Source: an uncultured Prevotella sp.
GTDB taxonomy: Bacteria; Bacteroidota; Bacteroidia; Bacteroidales; Bacteroidaceae
DNA: 64,000 nt
Direction: 5' to 3'
Assembly (NCBI GenBank): GCA_905236455.1
Contig: CAJOPT010000004.1
Location: forward strand, 19,157-83,156
The notes below the pieces were generated by a model. It made no database searches and was not told where the DNA came from. It worked only from the letters and a program-made list of their open reading frames with translations. Below are positions 10,994 through 22,100 of this stretch, piece after piece (position 1 is the first letter of the stretch; each line of letters opens with the position of its first letter). The position numbers were made by a program, and so were the translations under genes.

Positions 10994-12634
10994 ATGCAAA
11001 AAATGATTCACGAATACCAAATAAGAGTCTTGCCTGAGCGGGCTTTTGACGAACAAAGCCTACTTTCCTATGTGGCACAAGAAAAAGGTATTGATGCCCG
11101 TACCATAAAACATATTCGCATATTGAAGCGTTCTGTTGACGCCCGTCAGCGCACTATATATATAAATATGAAAGTACGCATATATGTCAATGAAATGCCA
11201 CAAGACGACGCATATGTGCCTACGATATACCATGATGTCAGCGACAGACCTCAAGCTATTGTCGTTGGAGCAGGTCCTGGAGGATTGTTTGCAGCTCTGC
11301 GACTTATAGAATTAGGCATAAAACCTATAGTTATTGAGCGAGGAAAAAATGTTCATGACAGAAAAAAAGATTTGGCTTTGATTAGCAAGACACAAACATT
11401 AGATCCAGAGAGTAACTACTGTTTTGGAGAGGGTGGGGCTGGAGCCTATTCTGATGGAAAACTATATACTCGCAGCAAGAAACGTGGTAATACAGATAAG
11501 ATCCTAAATGTATTTTGTCAACATGGTGCCCCTTTAGCAATACTATCTGATGCCCATCCCCATATAGGAACAGATAAGCTACCGAAAGTTATTGAAAATA
11601 TGCGCAATACTATATTGCGTTATGGAGGAGAAGTACACTTTCAAACAAAGATGACACAGTTAATAATTGATTATTCATCAACATTGAAAGGTAACTCTTC
11701 TGGTCGAGTAATAGGTGTTGTGGCTGAGAAAAAATCAGATTTCAACTCTCAACTTTCTAATACACTTGAGTTGCGGGGGCCGGTAATTTTGGCAACAGGA
11801 CATTCTGCGCGTGACATTTACCGTTATCTGGTAGAGACAAATATTAATGTCGAGGCAAAGGGAATAGCTGTAGGCGTGCGACTTGAACACCCATCAAAAC
11901 TTATAGACCAGATTCAATACCACAACAAGCAGGGAAGGGGAAAATATCTTCCCGCTGCAGAATACTCATTTGTAACCCAAGCAGATGGGAGAGGTGTGTA
12001 TTCTTTTTGCATGTGTCCTGGAGGATTTGTAATCCCTGCTGCTACTGGACCAGAACAAATAGTAGTTAATGGCATGTCACCATCAAGTCGCAGGACGCAA
12101 TGGAGTAACAGTGGTATGGTTGTAGAGATAAGGCCAGAAGACTTGCCTGCATACCAAGAACAAGGAATTGACGAATCACCATTAAAAATGATGTTTTTTC
12201 AAGAAGAATTGGAACGAATAACATGGCAACAAGGAAATCGTAAACAAATAGCACCTGCACAACGCATGGCAGATTTTGTTAATAACCGATTATCATACGA
12301 TCTTCCAAAAAGTTCTTATGCGCCGGGGCTGATATCGAGCCCTCTACATTTTTGGTTACCAATAAATATCACAAAACGTTTACAGGAAGGATTTAAAACA
12401 TTTGGTAGGAATGCTCATGGATTCCTTACTAATGATGCCGTGATTATAGCTGTTGAGACTCGTACAAGCTCACCTGTACGCATTTTGCGAGACAAAGAAA
12501 CGCTACAACACATTTCTATAGAAGGGCTATTCCCTTGCGGTGAAGGGGCAGGGTATGCCGGTGGCATTGTTAGTGCAGGTGTTGATGGTGAACGTTGCGC
12601 TGAGGCATGCCAAACATACATGACAACATTTTAG
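10994..12634 (+). CDS. NAD(P)/FAD-dependent oxidoreductase, YdiF-like uncharacterised dehydrogenase
   Basis: VVGAGPGGLFAALRLIELG dinucleotide fold; GEGGAGAYSDGKLYTR; C-terminal GLFPCGEGAGYAGGIVSAGVDGERCAEA. Confidence 0.9.
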   Translation: MQKMIHEYQIRVLPERAFDEQSLLSYVAQEKGIDARTIKHIRILKRSVDARQRTIYINMKVRIYVNEMPQDDAYVPTIYHDVSDRPQAIVVGAGPGGLFAALRLIELGIKPIVIERGKNVHDRKKDLALISKTQTLDPESNYCFGEGGAGAYSDGKLYTRSKKRGNTDKILNVFCQHGAPLAILSDAHPHIGTDKLPKVIENMRNTILRYGGEVHFQTKMTQLIIDYSSTLKGNSSGRVIGVVAEKKSDFNSQLSNTLELRGPVILATGHSARDIYRYLVETNINVEAKGIAVGVRLEHPSKLIDQIQYHNKQGRGKYLPAAEYSFVTQADGRGVYSFCMCPGGFVIPAATGPEQIVVNGMSPSSRRTQWSNSGMVVEIRPEDLPAYQEQGIDESPLKMMFFQEELERITWQQGNRKQIAPAQRMADFVNNRLSYDLPKSSYAPGLISSPLHFWLPINITKRLQEGFKTFGRNAHGFLTNDAVIIAVETRTSSPVRILRDKETLQHISIEGLFPCGEGAGYAGGIVSAGVDGERCAEACQTYMTTF

Positions 12635-12668
12635 TATATTGCAAAAATAATTATAAAAAATACCTATC

Positions 12669-15068
12669 ATGAATAGAATTAACACATTACTGGCTGTTTT
12701 TATTATGATATTTTCATCGGTATCATACCTTGTTAAAGCACAACCGCGTGAAATTATTTCTCTAAATAGCAATTGGCATTTTGCCTTAGGCGACGCATCA
12801 AACATGGAAAAAGACTACACTCACGGAACCGAATATTTTACATATCTTGCAAAGGCTTCTTCTGCAGATCACAACCGTGGACCTGCCTGGGAAAAATTTG
12901 ACGATACTTCATGGAAAATTGTGAATTTGCCACATGATTGGGTCGTAGATCTTCCATACTCTTCAGAGGCAAGTCATAGCCATGGCTATAAGCAGGTCGG
13001 ATGGCGATATCCTCAAAACAATGTTGGATGGTATCGTTATTGTTTGTCTTTGCCAAAAGAAGACGAAGGGAAGTATATTGCCATTAAGTTCGAAGGTATT
13101 TTCCGTGATGCAGAAGTATTTTGTAATGGCTTTTATTTAGGTCATGAACGTAGCGGTTATGCCACTCAGACATATAATCTTACCGAATATTTGAATTATG
13201 GCGGAGATAATATTATTACGGTAAGATGTAATGCATCAACAGAGGAAGGATGGTATTATGAAGGTGGAGGTATATACAGGAATGTATGGTTAATAAAAAC
13301 ATCTCCTATACATTTGATTTCAGATAAGGTTTATTATGAAACAATAATAGAAGATGGACGGACGACCTTAACTGCACATGCTGAAGTTGACAATCCGTCA
13401 GGAGAGAGTTATACCATTGAGCACTCTCTTAGTGATGCTACTGGTGAAAAGATAGTGTCATTCACGGCTTCAACTGTTATAACACAACCTCAAATGTGGT
13501 CTATAGAAAATCCATATCTTTACACATTAACAACACATCTATTTGACTCTAAAGGTCATCTATGTGATGAAGTTAAGACAAAGGTAGGTATAAGAAAGAT
13601 TGTATTCAGTAATGAGCATGGACTGCTACTCAACGGAAAACCAATAGAGCTGAAAGGCTCTAATCTTCATCTTGATCATGCTGGAACAGGTGTGGGTATT
13701 CCAGACGGATTATGGGTGTATAAAGTAAAAAAAATGAAAGAATTAGGGAGCAATGCTATTCGCTGTTCACATAATCCTGCAAGTCCAGCTATGCTTGACG
13801 TATGCGATTCTCTCGGCATGTTGGTTATTGACGAGAACCGCCTAATGGGTACTAATTCTGAACATTTAGGATTGCTTCAACGTATGATAGAACGTGACCG
13901 CAACCATCCATGTGTCATTCTATGGAGCATTGGCAATGAGGAATGGGCAATAGAAAGTGGTGAGAAAGGTGAGAAAATTGCCCGTAAGATGTCTGATTTT
14001 GTACATAATATTGATCCGACACGCCTTACCACATACGGCAATTCTGGCGGTTTTGGGTTGGTGAAGAATGTAGATATACATGGATATAACTATATCATAC
14101 AGAATGACGTACAAAACCGCAAACGACAGTATCCAGACTGGTTCATCATTGGTACTGAAGAAACCAGTGGGTGTGGTACCCGTAATGTATATTGGACAGA
14201 CGATAATAAAGGATGGATGAAGTCTATAAATTATGCTGGTGAAGAACGCTCTAACAATGAAAAGAACGTTATAGAGCGCGGTTGGAAATTTTATACAGAA
14301 AATCCATGGGCAGGAGGATTATTTTATTGGACAGGTTTTGACTATCGTGGGGAACCCAATCCTATGAAATGGCCAGCAACCGGCTCTCAGTTCGGTATAC
14401 TTGACTATTGTGGATTCCCAAAAGATGAGGCTTATTACCTTAGATCTTGGTGGACAGATGAGCCAGTACTCCATATATTCCCCCACTGGAATCTAAAAGG
14501 ACATGAAGGCGATACAGTGGAGGTATGGGCGTATTCTAACTGTGACGAGGTGGAACTTATACAAGACGGGAAGTCCTTAGGTAAGAAAAAGATGCCACGT
14601 AATGGTCATCTCGAATGGAATACAATCTATAAGCCGGGTAAATTGACTGCTAATGGATATAATAAGGGGAAAAAGATTCTTACAAAACGGATAGAGACAA
14701 CTGGCGAAGCTACAAAGGTTAGTCTTCAGACACCGAAGAATTGTATCCATAATGACGGCAAAGACGTTATGGTTGTTGACATCACTCTTTACGATTCTAA
14801 GAACAGAGTTGTTCCTGACGCATGTGATAAATTGATTTTATCAGTAAATGGTCCAGCTGAAATTCTTGGATGGGGTAATGGAGATCCTGGTTTCAAAGAA
14901 CCTGAACGCCCTCAAACATCAGATAAGCAAAATGCAACAATCCACGCATTTATGGGTCATGCACAAGTTATATTACGCGGTCTTGATAATGAAACTGGAA
15001 CAATTACTTTATCTGTATCTTTGCCAAAGGGAAAAGCTGCAAGTATACAGAATGTTTTAATAAAATAA
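12669..15068 (+). CDS. Glycoside hydrolase family 2 protein (beta-galactosidase-like)
   Basis: Signal peptide; PHDWVVDLP, ILWSIGNEEWAIESG (acid/base context), GTEETSG, GLFYWTGFDYRGEPNPMKWPATGSQFGILDYCGFPKDEAYYLRSWW. Confidence 0.93.
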   Translation: MNRINTLLAVFIMIFSSVSYLVKAQPREIISLNSNWHFALGDASNMEKDYTHGTEYFTYLAKASSADHNRGPAWEKFDDTSWKIVNLPHDWVVDLPYSSEASHSHGYKQVGWRYPQNNVGWYRYCLSLPKEDEGKYIAIKFEGIFRDAEVFCNGFYLGHERSGYATQTYNLTEYLNYGGDNIITVRCNASTEEGWYYEGGGIYRNVWLIKTSPIHLISDKVYYETIIEDGRTTLTAHAEVDNPSGESYTIEHSLSDATGEKIVSFTASTVITQPQMWSIENPYLYTLTTHLFDSKGHLCDEVKTKVGIRKIVFSNEHGLLLNGKPIELKGSNLHLDHAGTGVGIPDGLWVYKVKKMKELGSNAIRCSHNPASPAMLDVCDSLGMLVIDENRLMGTNSEHLGLLQRMIERDRNHPCVILWSIGNEEWAIESGEKGEKIARKMSDFVHNIDPTRLTTYGNSGGFGLVKNVDIHGYNYIIQNDVQNRKRQYPDWFIIGTEETSGCGTRNVYWTDDNKGWMKSINYAGEERSNNEKNVIERGWKFYTENPWAGGLFYWTGFDYRGEPNPMKWPATGSQFGILDYCGFPKDEAYYLRSWWTDEPVLHIFPHWNLKGHEGDTVEVWAYSNCDEVELIQDGKSLGKKKMPRNGHLEWNTIYKPGKLTANGYNKGKKILTKRIETTGEATKVSLQTPKNCIHNDGKDVMVVDITLYDSKNRVVPDACDKLILSVNGPAEILGWGNGDPGFKEPERPQTSDKQNATIHAFMGHAQVILRGLDNETGTITLSVSLPKGKAASIQNVLIK

Positions 15069-15075
15069 AAGAATT

Positions 15076-15711
15076 ATGAAGGCTGCCTTATTTGACCTTG
15101 ATGGAGTAATATTTAATACAGAGTCTCAATACTCTGTGTTCTGGGGAGGAGAATGTCGCCGTTATCACCCAGAGATTCCACATTTGGAAAATATTATAAA
15201 AGGACAGACTTTACCTCAAATACTTAATGGGCATTTTGATGATGTAAAAGATGAACATCAAAGCATCATCAAAAGACTATATGAGTTTGAGGCTAACATG
15301 AGATATGATTACCTTCCTGGGCTGGAAGCTTTCCTTAACGAACTCAACCGGCACGGTGTGAAAACTGCAATTGTCACAAGTAGTAACAAAGAGAAGATGG
15401 AATGTGTATATAGCCAACACCCTGAATGTCGTAAGAGGTTTGATGCTATATTAACTTCAGAGGACTTTGCAGAAAGCAAGCCCTCACCAGACTGTTACCT
15501 AAAAGCAGCTGCCTGTTTCAACATAAAGCCAAAAGACTGCGTTGTTTTTGAAGACAGCTTCAATGGTTTGAAAAGCGGACGAGCCAGTGGCGCTTATGTT
15601 GTAGGATTAGCAACAACAAACTCGAAGGAGGCTATAGCCCCATTCGCAGACGTTGTCATTGATAATTTTATCGGATTAACCCTGAATGAGTTATCTGAAA
15701 TTCAATTTTAA
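15076..15711 (+). CDS. HAD-IA hydrolase, beta-phosphoglucomutase-like
   Basis: ALFDLDGVIFNTES, TSSNKEKM, SKPSPDCYLKAA, VFEDSFNGLKSGRASGAYVVGLATT. Confidence 0.9.
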   Translation: MKAALFDLDGVIFNTESQYSVFWGGECRRYHPEIPHLENIIKGQTLPQILNGHFDDVKDEHQSIIKRLYEFEANMRYDYLPGLEAFLNELNRHGVKTAIVTSSNKEKMECVYSQHPECRKRFDAILTSEDFAESKPSPDCYLKAAACFNIKPKDCVVFEDSFNGLKSGRASGAYVVGLATTNSKEAIAPFADVVIDNFIGLTLNELSEIQF

Positions 15712-16443
15712 GAATTCTTCAGCTTTTGCCAAATCCTCTGGAGTGTCAATTCCAACAGTCTCCACATTTGTTAATCCAACGCGTATGCGATAGCCGTTTT
15801 GAAGCCACCTCAATTGTTCAAGGCTCTCTGCTATCTCCAAAGATGATTGAGGCAAACAAGTTATCGCATGCAAAGTTTCTGCCCTATATGCATATAAACC
15901 TATATGTTTAAGGAAAGGATAGTCCGATAGCCATGCTGACTCATCTTTACCTCTTACGAATGGTATTACGGAACGTGAAAAATACATGGCAAATCCATGA
16001 TTATCAACGACTATTTTAGGAGAGTTTGGATTCTTTACCGCATCCATATCGGTAAAAACTTTGCCTAATGTAGCTATCTGTGTTGACGGATCATCAAAAC
16101 ACTTCATTATTGTTTCGAGCTGTTCCTCTTGTATAAACGGTTCATCTCCCTGAATATTAATAATAACGTCAGAGGAAACATTACCATTAATCTTTCTGTA
16201 TGCCTCCTCTATACGGTCAGTACCACTCTTATGGTCACTACGCGTCATTATAACATTTACACCAAATTCCTCAACGGCGTGTTTGATGCGTTCGTCATCA
16301 GTTGCCACATATACATCATTAAGTACTTTTGAGACTTGTTCTACAACCCTATGAATAACTAATTTTCCACCGAGAACAGCTAATGGTTTCCCAGGAAAAC
16401 GCGTTGAAGCATAACGAGCAGGGATAATACCAATAAATTTCAT
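15691..16443 (-). CDS. kdsB: 3-deoxy-manno-octulosonate cytidylyltransferase
   Basis: GIIPARYASTRFPGKPLAVLGGK; NIQGDEPFI; KHIGLYAYR. Confidence 0.97.
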   Translation of the reverse strand: MKFIGIIPARYASTRFPGKPLAVLGGKLVIHRVVEQVSKVLNDVYVATDDERIKHAVEEFGVNVIMTRSDHKSGTDRIEEAYRKINGNVSSDVIINIQGDEPFIQEEQLETIMKCFDDPSTQIATLGKVFTDMDAVKNPNSPKIVVDNHGFAMYFSRSVIPFVRGKDESAWLSDYPFLKHIGLYAYRAETLHAITCLPQSSLEIAESLEQLRWLQNGYRIRVGLTNVETVGIDTPEDLAKAEEFLKLNFR

Positions 16444-16496
16444 ATTACAATTATTTTAAATTTTGCTTAGAATAAACAAAAGAATTCACATATATA

Positions 16497-18938
16497 CTAA
16501 TGTATTTTCACGCTCTCATTACCAACTTTTAGTATATAGATATCGTGCCGTGAACTTGTTGGCATATACATATCGCTGCCATCAGATATTAACTGGCGAA
16601 TTAGCATGCCATGGACATCATACAACCTGACCATAATTCCTGGCTCTAAAGATTTAATCTCAATGTTATTGCCATCATAGCTCCATGACCATTTTTTTGT
16701 GCTGTTAACAATATCAATGCCGCTAGTATTACCAATAATTGGTGTTATAATTAACGCCTGACATACAGGCATGTTAAAAGAATATGTCTTCTGCGGTATT
16801 TCTTCTTGTATAGAAGTGCCATTAGTGTTCTTTACGACCTTCCACCCAGTTATAGTACGCCCATTTGATGGCACACCTTCCAGTGTAATGTTCCTGTTGG
16901 CAAAGAATTTACCGTCAAATATTCCTTTTGAAAGTGTTATACCATTAAAATTTATACCAACACCTTCTGTATCGTAACTGTCGTTATTAATTTTTAGTAT
17001 CGTTGGAGCTCCCAAACCATAATAGTCTGCAATCTGATTATAGAAATTATCAGTGCGCAAATTAAGCCAATTACGAGCAGTGGATAACTCACTGTCATAA
17101 TTAGGCCACCATTGATTAATAAGCTTGCGATGAATAGGATATTCTGTTTTTATCATCTCATACATAGGATTCCACACTTCACAAATTCTCTTATAATTAA
17201 GGAAATCCCCCATGTATATGGCAGTTCTATCAATAAATTCCCGTTTAAAATCAGCATCTTCCATCATACGGCGGAATAAACGAGTATGCTCATATTGGTT
17301 AGCCCAATTACGATTGCCATCATAATTTGGATTATAGAGCCACTCAAATGTCTTATAATTAGCTTGTGAGCCATAAAGTCCCAACCCGAAATCAGTGTCT
17401 TTTGCGACAAAACGCCATCGTCCTTCTGGAGTTCGTGGTCTCCACATCATAATATTGTTGCCTGGAAAATCCTGATTATTATAATAGAGATTCATTATCA
17501 TAAGATTGATAAACTCTTTCCAGTCAATCCATTTTTCATATTCCTGTAGAGTATGACCATGCTCTGCATAGAATGTTTGGAACTCCTCGAAGTTCTCCAT
17601 GTCACCTTCCTTAAGTTCCCACCAGTTTTCAATCATATCTATGTCTTCAAGCCCGTCATAGTGAGTGTATATATTATCTTCATTACTACGCTCACGGATA
17701 TTGAGAATTCCCTTATAAACACCATTAATATAGATTATTGCAGGTCTCCATGCCTGCCAGTCTAAATCTGAATTTTGTGCCATAGTGCGTTGTATAATAG
17801 CATCACGCTGGTAGAGGTAGTCAAAATCATTTCCTGCATTACGTAGTAATATTGACTTGAAGTCTGTAATCCCTGGTCGTTGATCAGGGAAGAACTCGTA
17901 GCTCAGTCGTTTTGTACCAAAACGTTTGTTTGCATATATAATCAAAGATTTCAACATAGCGCCTCTTGATGCTCCTCCTTGTATTCTGGTCTCACATAGT
18001 TGGTTAAGCTTGCTTTCTTGATTAGCATCCTCAAAATATTCAAAATTAACGGGGCGTCTCCAATTAAACTCATAGTTTTTTTTACCACTTTGATAATTTC
18101 CTTCAACGTATATGCCAATTTTATTGTCATTCAAATATTTGGAATTTGTAGAAATAGAAATTATTGGAAGTGTTGGGATATTTGCAGAATAAATATATGA
18201 ATGAGTGACTGCACGCGGTGAGAGGTAGCCGTCACAGAACAATTTCGCACGTATTATACGAGATGAATTAATAGTGATTTGAGATGTTAACTGTACACTG
18301 TTGTTAGTTGGCTCGCTTCCGTCGTATGTCACTCTTATTATCGTTCCTGGAGGAGCATCATTAGGAATAGAGATGTTTAGGTTTATGACAGGGTGCCCAG
18401 TAACAACTTTTCCTGGTTCTGAAAACACCGGGTCGCCAAGAATCTTATCACAAATTCTTTCACAGTTTGCAGCCCCGGGAGTCGGTGTATACTGATATCC
18501 CCATGTGTTACTTCCATCGTTCTGTCGTCCGTAAGCAATATCAGGAGCAGGCTGTTTCTTTATGTTTATCACTTTATCTTCAATAGTATTATTATGGAAG
18601 AGATATATTGCACCTCCTTTTCCTGAGTCTAATTTAAAATCTGTGTGAAGTCCTTTCGCCTCTTTGTCACAATATATAAGTACATATTGATGTGGTACAA
18701 CAACCTTGCTTGGCAGTTGCCATGCCTGAGCAGCAATATCGGTATTACCAAGTTTATATTCACTGAGATTTATGCTAGTATTCCCAGAATTATAAAGTTC
18801 AACCCAAGAATCTGGGAAATCATTTAAGTCATCCATAATACAGTCTACATTCGACTGCATAAACTCATTAATGAGCAGTTGCGCATGGCATGTATATATG
18901 CTTAATACCAATAGAGGGAATATTAATATTTTTTTCAT
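16497..18938 (-). CDS. Secreted CotH-kinase-family protein with lamin-tail-like N-terminus and T9SS-like C-terminal domain
   Basis: Signal peptide; LLINEFMQSN...DSWVELYNSGNTSINLSEYKLG (LTD-like); RIQGGASRGAMLKSLIIYANKRFG and GILNIRERSNEDN (CotH-like); C-terminal VRLYDVHGMLIRQL...DIYILKVGNESVKIH. Confidence 0.85.
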   Translation of the reverse strand: MKKILIFPLLVLSIYTCHAQLLINEFMQSNVDCIMDDLNDFPDSWVELYNSGNTSINLSEYKLGNTDIAAQAWQLPSKVVVPHQYVLIYCDKEAKGLHTDFKLDSGKGGAIYLFHNNTIEDKVINIKKQPAPDIAYGRQNDGSNTWGYQYTPTPGAANCERICDKILGDPVFSEPGKVVTGHPVINLNISIPNDAPPGTIIRVTYDGSEPTNNSVQLTSQITINSSRIIRAKLFCDGYLSPRAVTHSYIYSANIPTLPIISISTNSKYLNDNKIGIYVEGNYQSGKKNYEFNWRRPVNFEYFEDANQESKLNQLCETRIQGGASRGAMLKSLIIYANKRFGTKRLSYEFFPDQRPGITDFKSILLRNAGNDFDYLYQRDAIIQRTMAQNSDLDWQAWRPAIIYINGVYKGILNIRERSNEDNIYTHYDGLEDIDMIENWWELKEGDMENFEEFQTFYAEHGHTLQEYEKWIDWKEFINLMIMNLYYNNQDFPGNNIMMWRPRTPEGRWRFVAKDTDFGLGLYGSQANYKTFEWLYNPNYDGNRNWANQYEHTRLFRRMMEDADFKREFIDRTAIYMGDFLNYKRICEVWNPMYEMIKTEYPIHRKLINQWWPNYDSELSTARNWLNLRTDNFYNQIADYYGLGAPTILKINNDSYDTEGVGINFNGITLSKGIFDGKFFANRNITLEGVPSNGRTITGWKVVKNTNGTSIQEEIPQKTYSFNMPVCQALIITPIIGNTSGIDIVNSTKKWSWSYDGNNIEIKSLEPGIMVRLYDVHGMLIRQLISDGSDMYMPTSSRHDIYILKVGNESVKIH

Positions 18939-18965
18939 TATTTAGCTATTTTCTGATTGTCTGTG

Positions 18966-18973
18966 CAAAAGTA
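18966..18973 (-). promoter_or_regulatory. Putative -7 element for the CotH gene
   Basis: TACTTTTG on minus strand 28 nt upstream of ATG. Confidence 0.55.
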
Positions 18974-18991
18974 GCAAAAAAAATCTAATTA

Positions 18992-19023
18992 TTTGGATAT
19001 GTTACTGTTTTTTATTACTTTTG
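18992..19023 (+). promoter_or_regulatory. Putative promoter for ileS
   Basis: TTTG (18992-18995)-N20-TACTTTTG (19016-19023). Confidence 0.65.
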
Positions 19024-19145
19024 CAAACTTAATTAAATAGACTGCAAGTGGTCTGCAATGCAAAAAGTAAATTTTATTTTTAAATAAACAGATCATAACA
19101 GGATTTCAATCACAATAAAAAGGAACAAAATAAGAAACAAGTATC

Positions 19146-22100
19146 ATGGCTAAAAAATTTGCCGAACACAATGGTTTGAACCTCACCGCAACCAATAAAG
19201 AGGTTTTAGAGCAATGGGAGCAAAAAGACATCTTCCATAAAAGTATTGACGAGAAAGAAGGTTGTCCTCAGTTTGTTTTCTTTGAGGGTCCACCTTCAGC
19301 CAATGGTCATCCAGGTATTCACCATGTGCTTGCTCGAAGTATTAAAGATACCTTCAACCGTTATAAGACTATGAAAGGATTCCAAGTTCACCGTAAAGCC
19401 GGATGGGATACCCATGGACTTCCTGTTGAACTTGGCGTGGAGAAAGAATTAGGAATTACCAAGGCCGACATAGATAATCATGAGTCTCCCCGGTATATCT
19501 CTACAGAGGAATATAACAAGAAATGTCGCGAGAACGTTATGAAATTTACAGCGGAATGGCGTGACCTTACCGAGAAGATGGGTTATTTCGTAGACCTTGA
19601 TCATCCATACATAACATACGACAACAAATATATTGAAACTTTATGGTGGCTACTCCGACAACTATACGAAAAGGGTCTTCTATATAAAGGATATACAATA
19701 CAGCCATATTCACCTGCTGCAGGAACAGGACTTTCCTCACATGAACTGAACCAACCAGGTTGTTATCGTGATGTAAAAGACACTACAGTTACAGCTTTAT
19801 TTGAAGTTACAACACCTAAGGATGAATGGACAAAATGGGGGAAGCCCTATTTCGTAGCATGGACAACAACGCCATGGACACTCCCTTCAAACACAGCCCT
19901 TTGTGTCGGTCCCAAGATAAATTATGTTGCCGTTGAGACATACAATGCATATGACGGTGATAAAATCACAGTTATCATGGCAGAGAGTCGTGTAAATGCT
20001 TATTTTAGTCCAGAGGGACAAATTACAGACAACGACGAACTTCCAGATTATAATAAAGGTGAAAAATTAGTTCCTTACCGCATTATCGGTCATTATACTG
20101 GATTAGAATTGGTTGGCTTGAAATACCGTCAGCTAATGCCATGGGTGAGACCTTCAGCTAAACTTGATAATAATGCTGCCGACTATGTTAAAGCATACGC
20201 AGCTGCTAATACAAGCAAGGTGTTCACAAGTGAAAATGGTAAAGATAAGTTTGTTGAAATGGAGAGTGAGGCATTCCGTGTTATCCAAGGTGACTATGTT
20301 ACGACAGAGGATGGTACTGGAATAGTACATATTGCTCCTACATTCGGTGCTGATGATGCTAAGGTTGCTAAAGACGCCAACATTCCAAGTTTATTCTTAA
20401 TAAACAAGAAAGGTGAGACTCGTCCCATGGTTGACTTGGAAGGAAAGTATTATGCTATTGACGAACTTGACAGTAATTTCCTCAAAGCATGTGTTTCTTT
20501 GGATAAATATAAACAGCATGCTGGTGACTATGTAAAGAACGCATACGCCCCAGAGTTCAACATTGATGGTAAATATGATGAGAAGGCAGCCTTAAAGGCC
20601 GAAGACCTTAATATAATCATCTGTATGGAGATGAAGCGAGATGGAACAGCCTTCAAGATAGAAAAGCATGTACACAACTATCCACATTGCTGGCGCACTG
20701 ACAAGCCTGTACTTTACTATCCTCTCGACTCTTGGTTTATCCGCAGTACTGCCAAAAAAGAACGGATGTGTGAATTGAACAAGACTATTAACTGGCAACC
20801 AGAATCAACGGGTACTGGACGTTTTGGCAACTGGCTGGAGAATCTAAACGATTGGAACCTGTCACGTAGCCGTTTTTGGGGAACACCATTACCAATATGG
20901 CGCAGTGATGACGGAAAAGAAATATGTATCGGCAGCGTAGAGGAGTTATATAATGAGATAGACAAAGCTGTTGCCGCTGGGGTTATGACATCAAACCCTC
21001 TGAAAGCAAAAGGCTTCATTCCAGGTGACTATTCACAGGAGAATTATGACAAGATAGACCTCCACAGGCCATACGTAGACCATATAATACTTGTCAGTGA
21101 TGACGGCAAGCCTATGAAGCGTGAGAGCGATCTCATTGACGTGTGGTTTGATTCAGGTTCAATGCCATACGCACAAGTACATTATCCTTTTGAGAACAAG
21201 GATGCGATAGACAAGAACTTTTCATTCCCCGCAGACTTTATAAATGAAGGTGTTGACCAAACACGTGGTTGGTTCTTTACGCTACATGCCATTGCAACTA
21301 TGGTTTTTGATTCCGTAGCATTCAAAAATGTTATCTCAACAGGTTTAGTACTTGACTCTAAAGGTAACAAAATGTCCAAGCATGTTGGTAATGTTGTCAA
21401 TCCATTCGACATGATAGAGAAGTATGGTGCGGATGCTGTGCGTTTCTATATGATGACCAACTCTGAGCCATGGGACAATTTGAAATTCGATCCGAATGGT
21501 GTAGATGAGGTTCGTCGTAAGTTCTTCGGAACCTTATATAATACATACAGCTTCTTTGCGTTGTATGCCAATGTTGACGGCTTTGACAACGAGCGCTATG
21601 CCGCTAAGATACCTCAGACTTCTGACCGTCCGGAGATTGACCGCTGGATATTGTCAAAGGTCAATACCCTCATAAAAGACGTAACGAAGGAACTAGACAG
21701 CTATGACCCTACTCGAGCTGGCCGTCTGATAGACACCTTTGTCAATGATGACCTCTCTAACTGGTATGTGCGTCTTAATCGTAAACGTTTCTGGGGAACA
21801 GACATGAGTTCCGATAAGTTGTCAGCATACCATACCCTCTATACTTGCCTTATTACAATATCAAAGCTCCTTGCACCCTTTGCACCATTCTTTGCCGACC
21901 AGCTATATGTAGACCTTGGAGGAGAGAAGGAAAGTGTTCACCTAGATTTGTTCCCAGTAGCAGATGAGTCGCAAATAGACAAAGAGCTTGAGGACAGAAT
22001 GGGAATGGCACAAAAGATTACTTCCATGGTTCTTGCTCTGCGTAAGAAAGTTAACATCAAGGTTCGCCAACCATTACAGGCTTTGATGATTCCTGCTATG

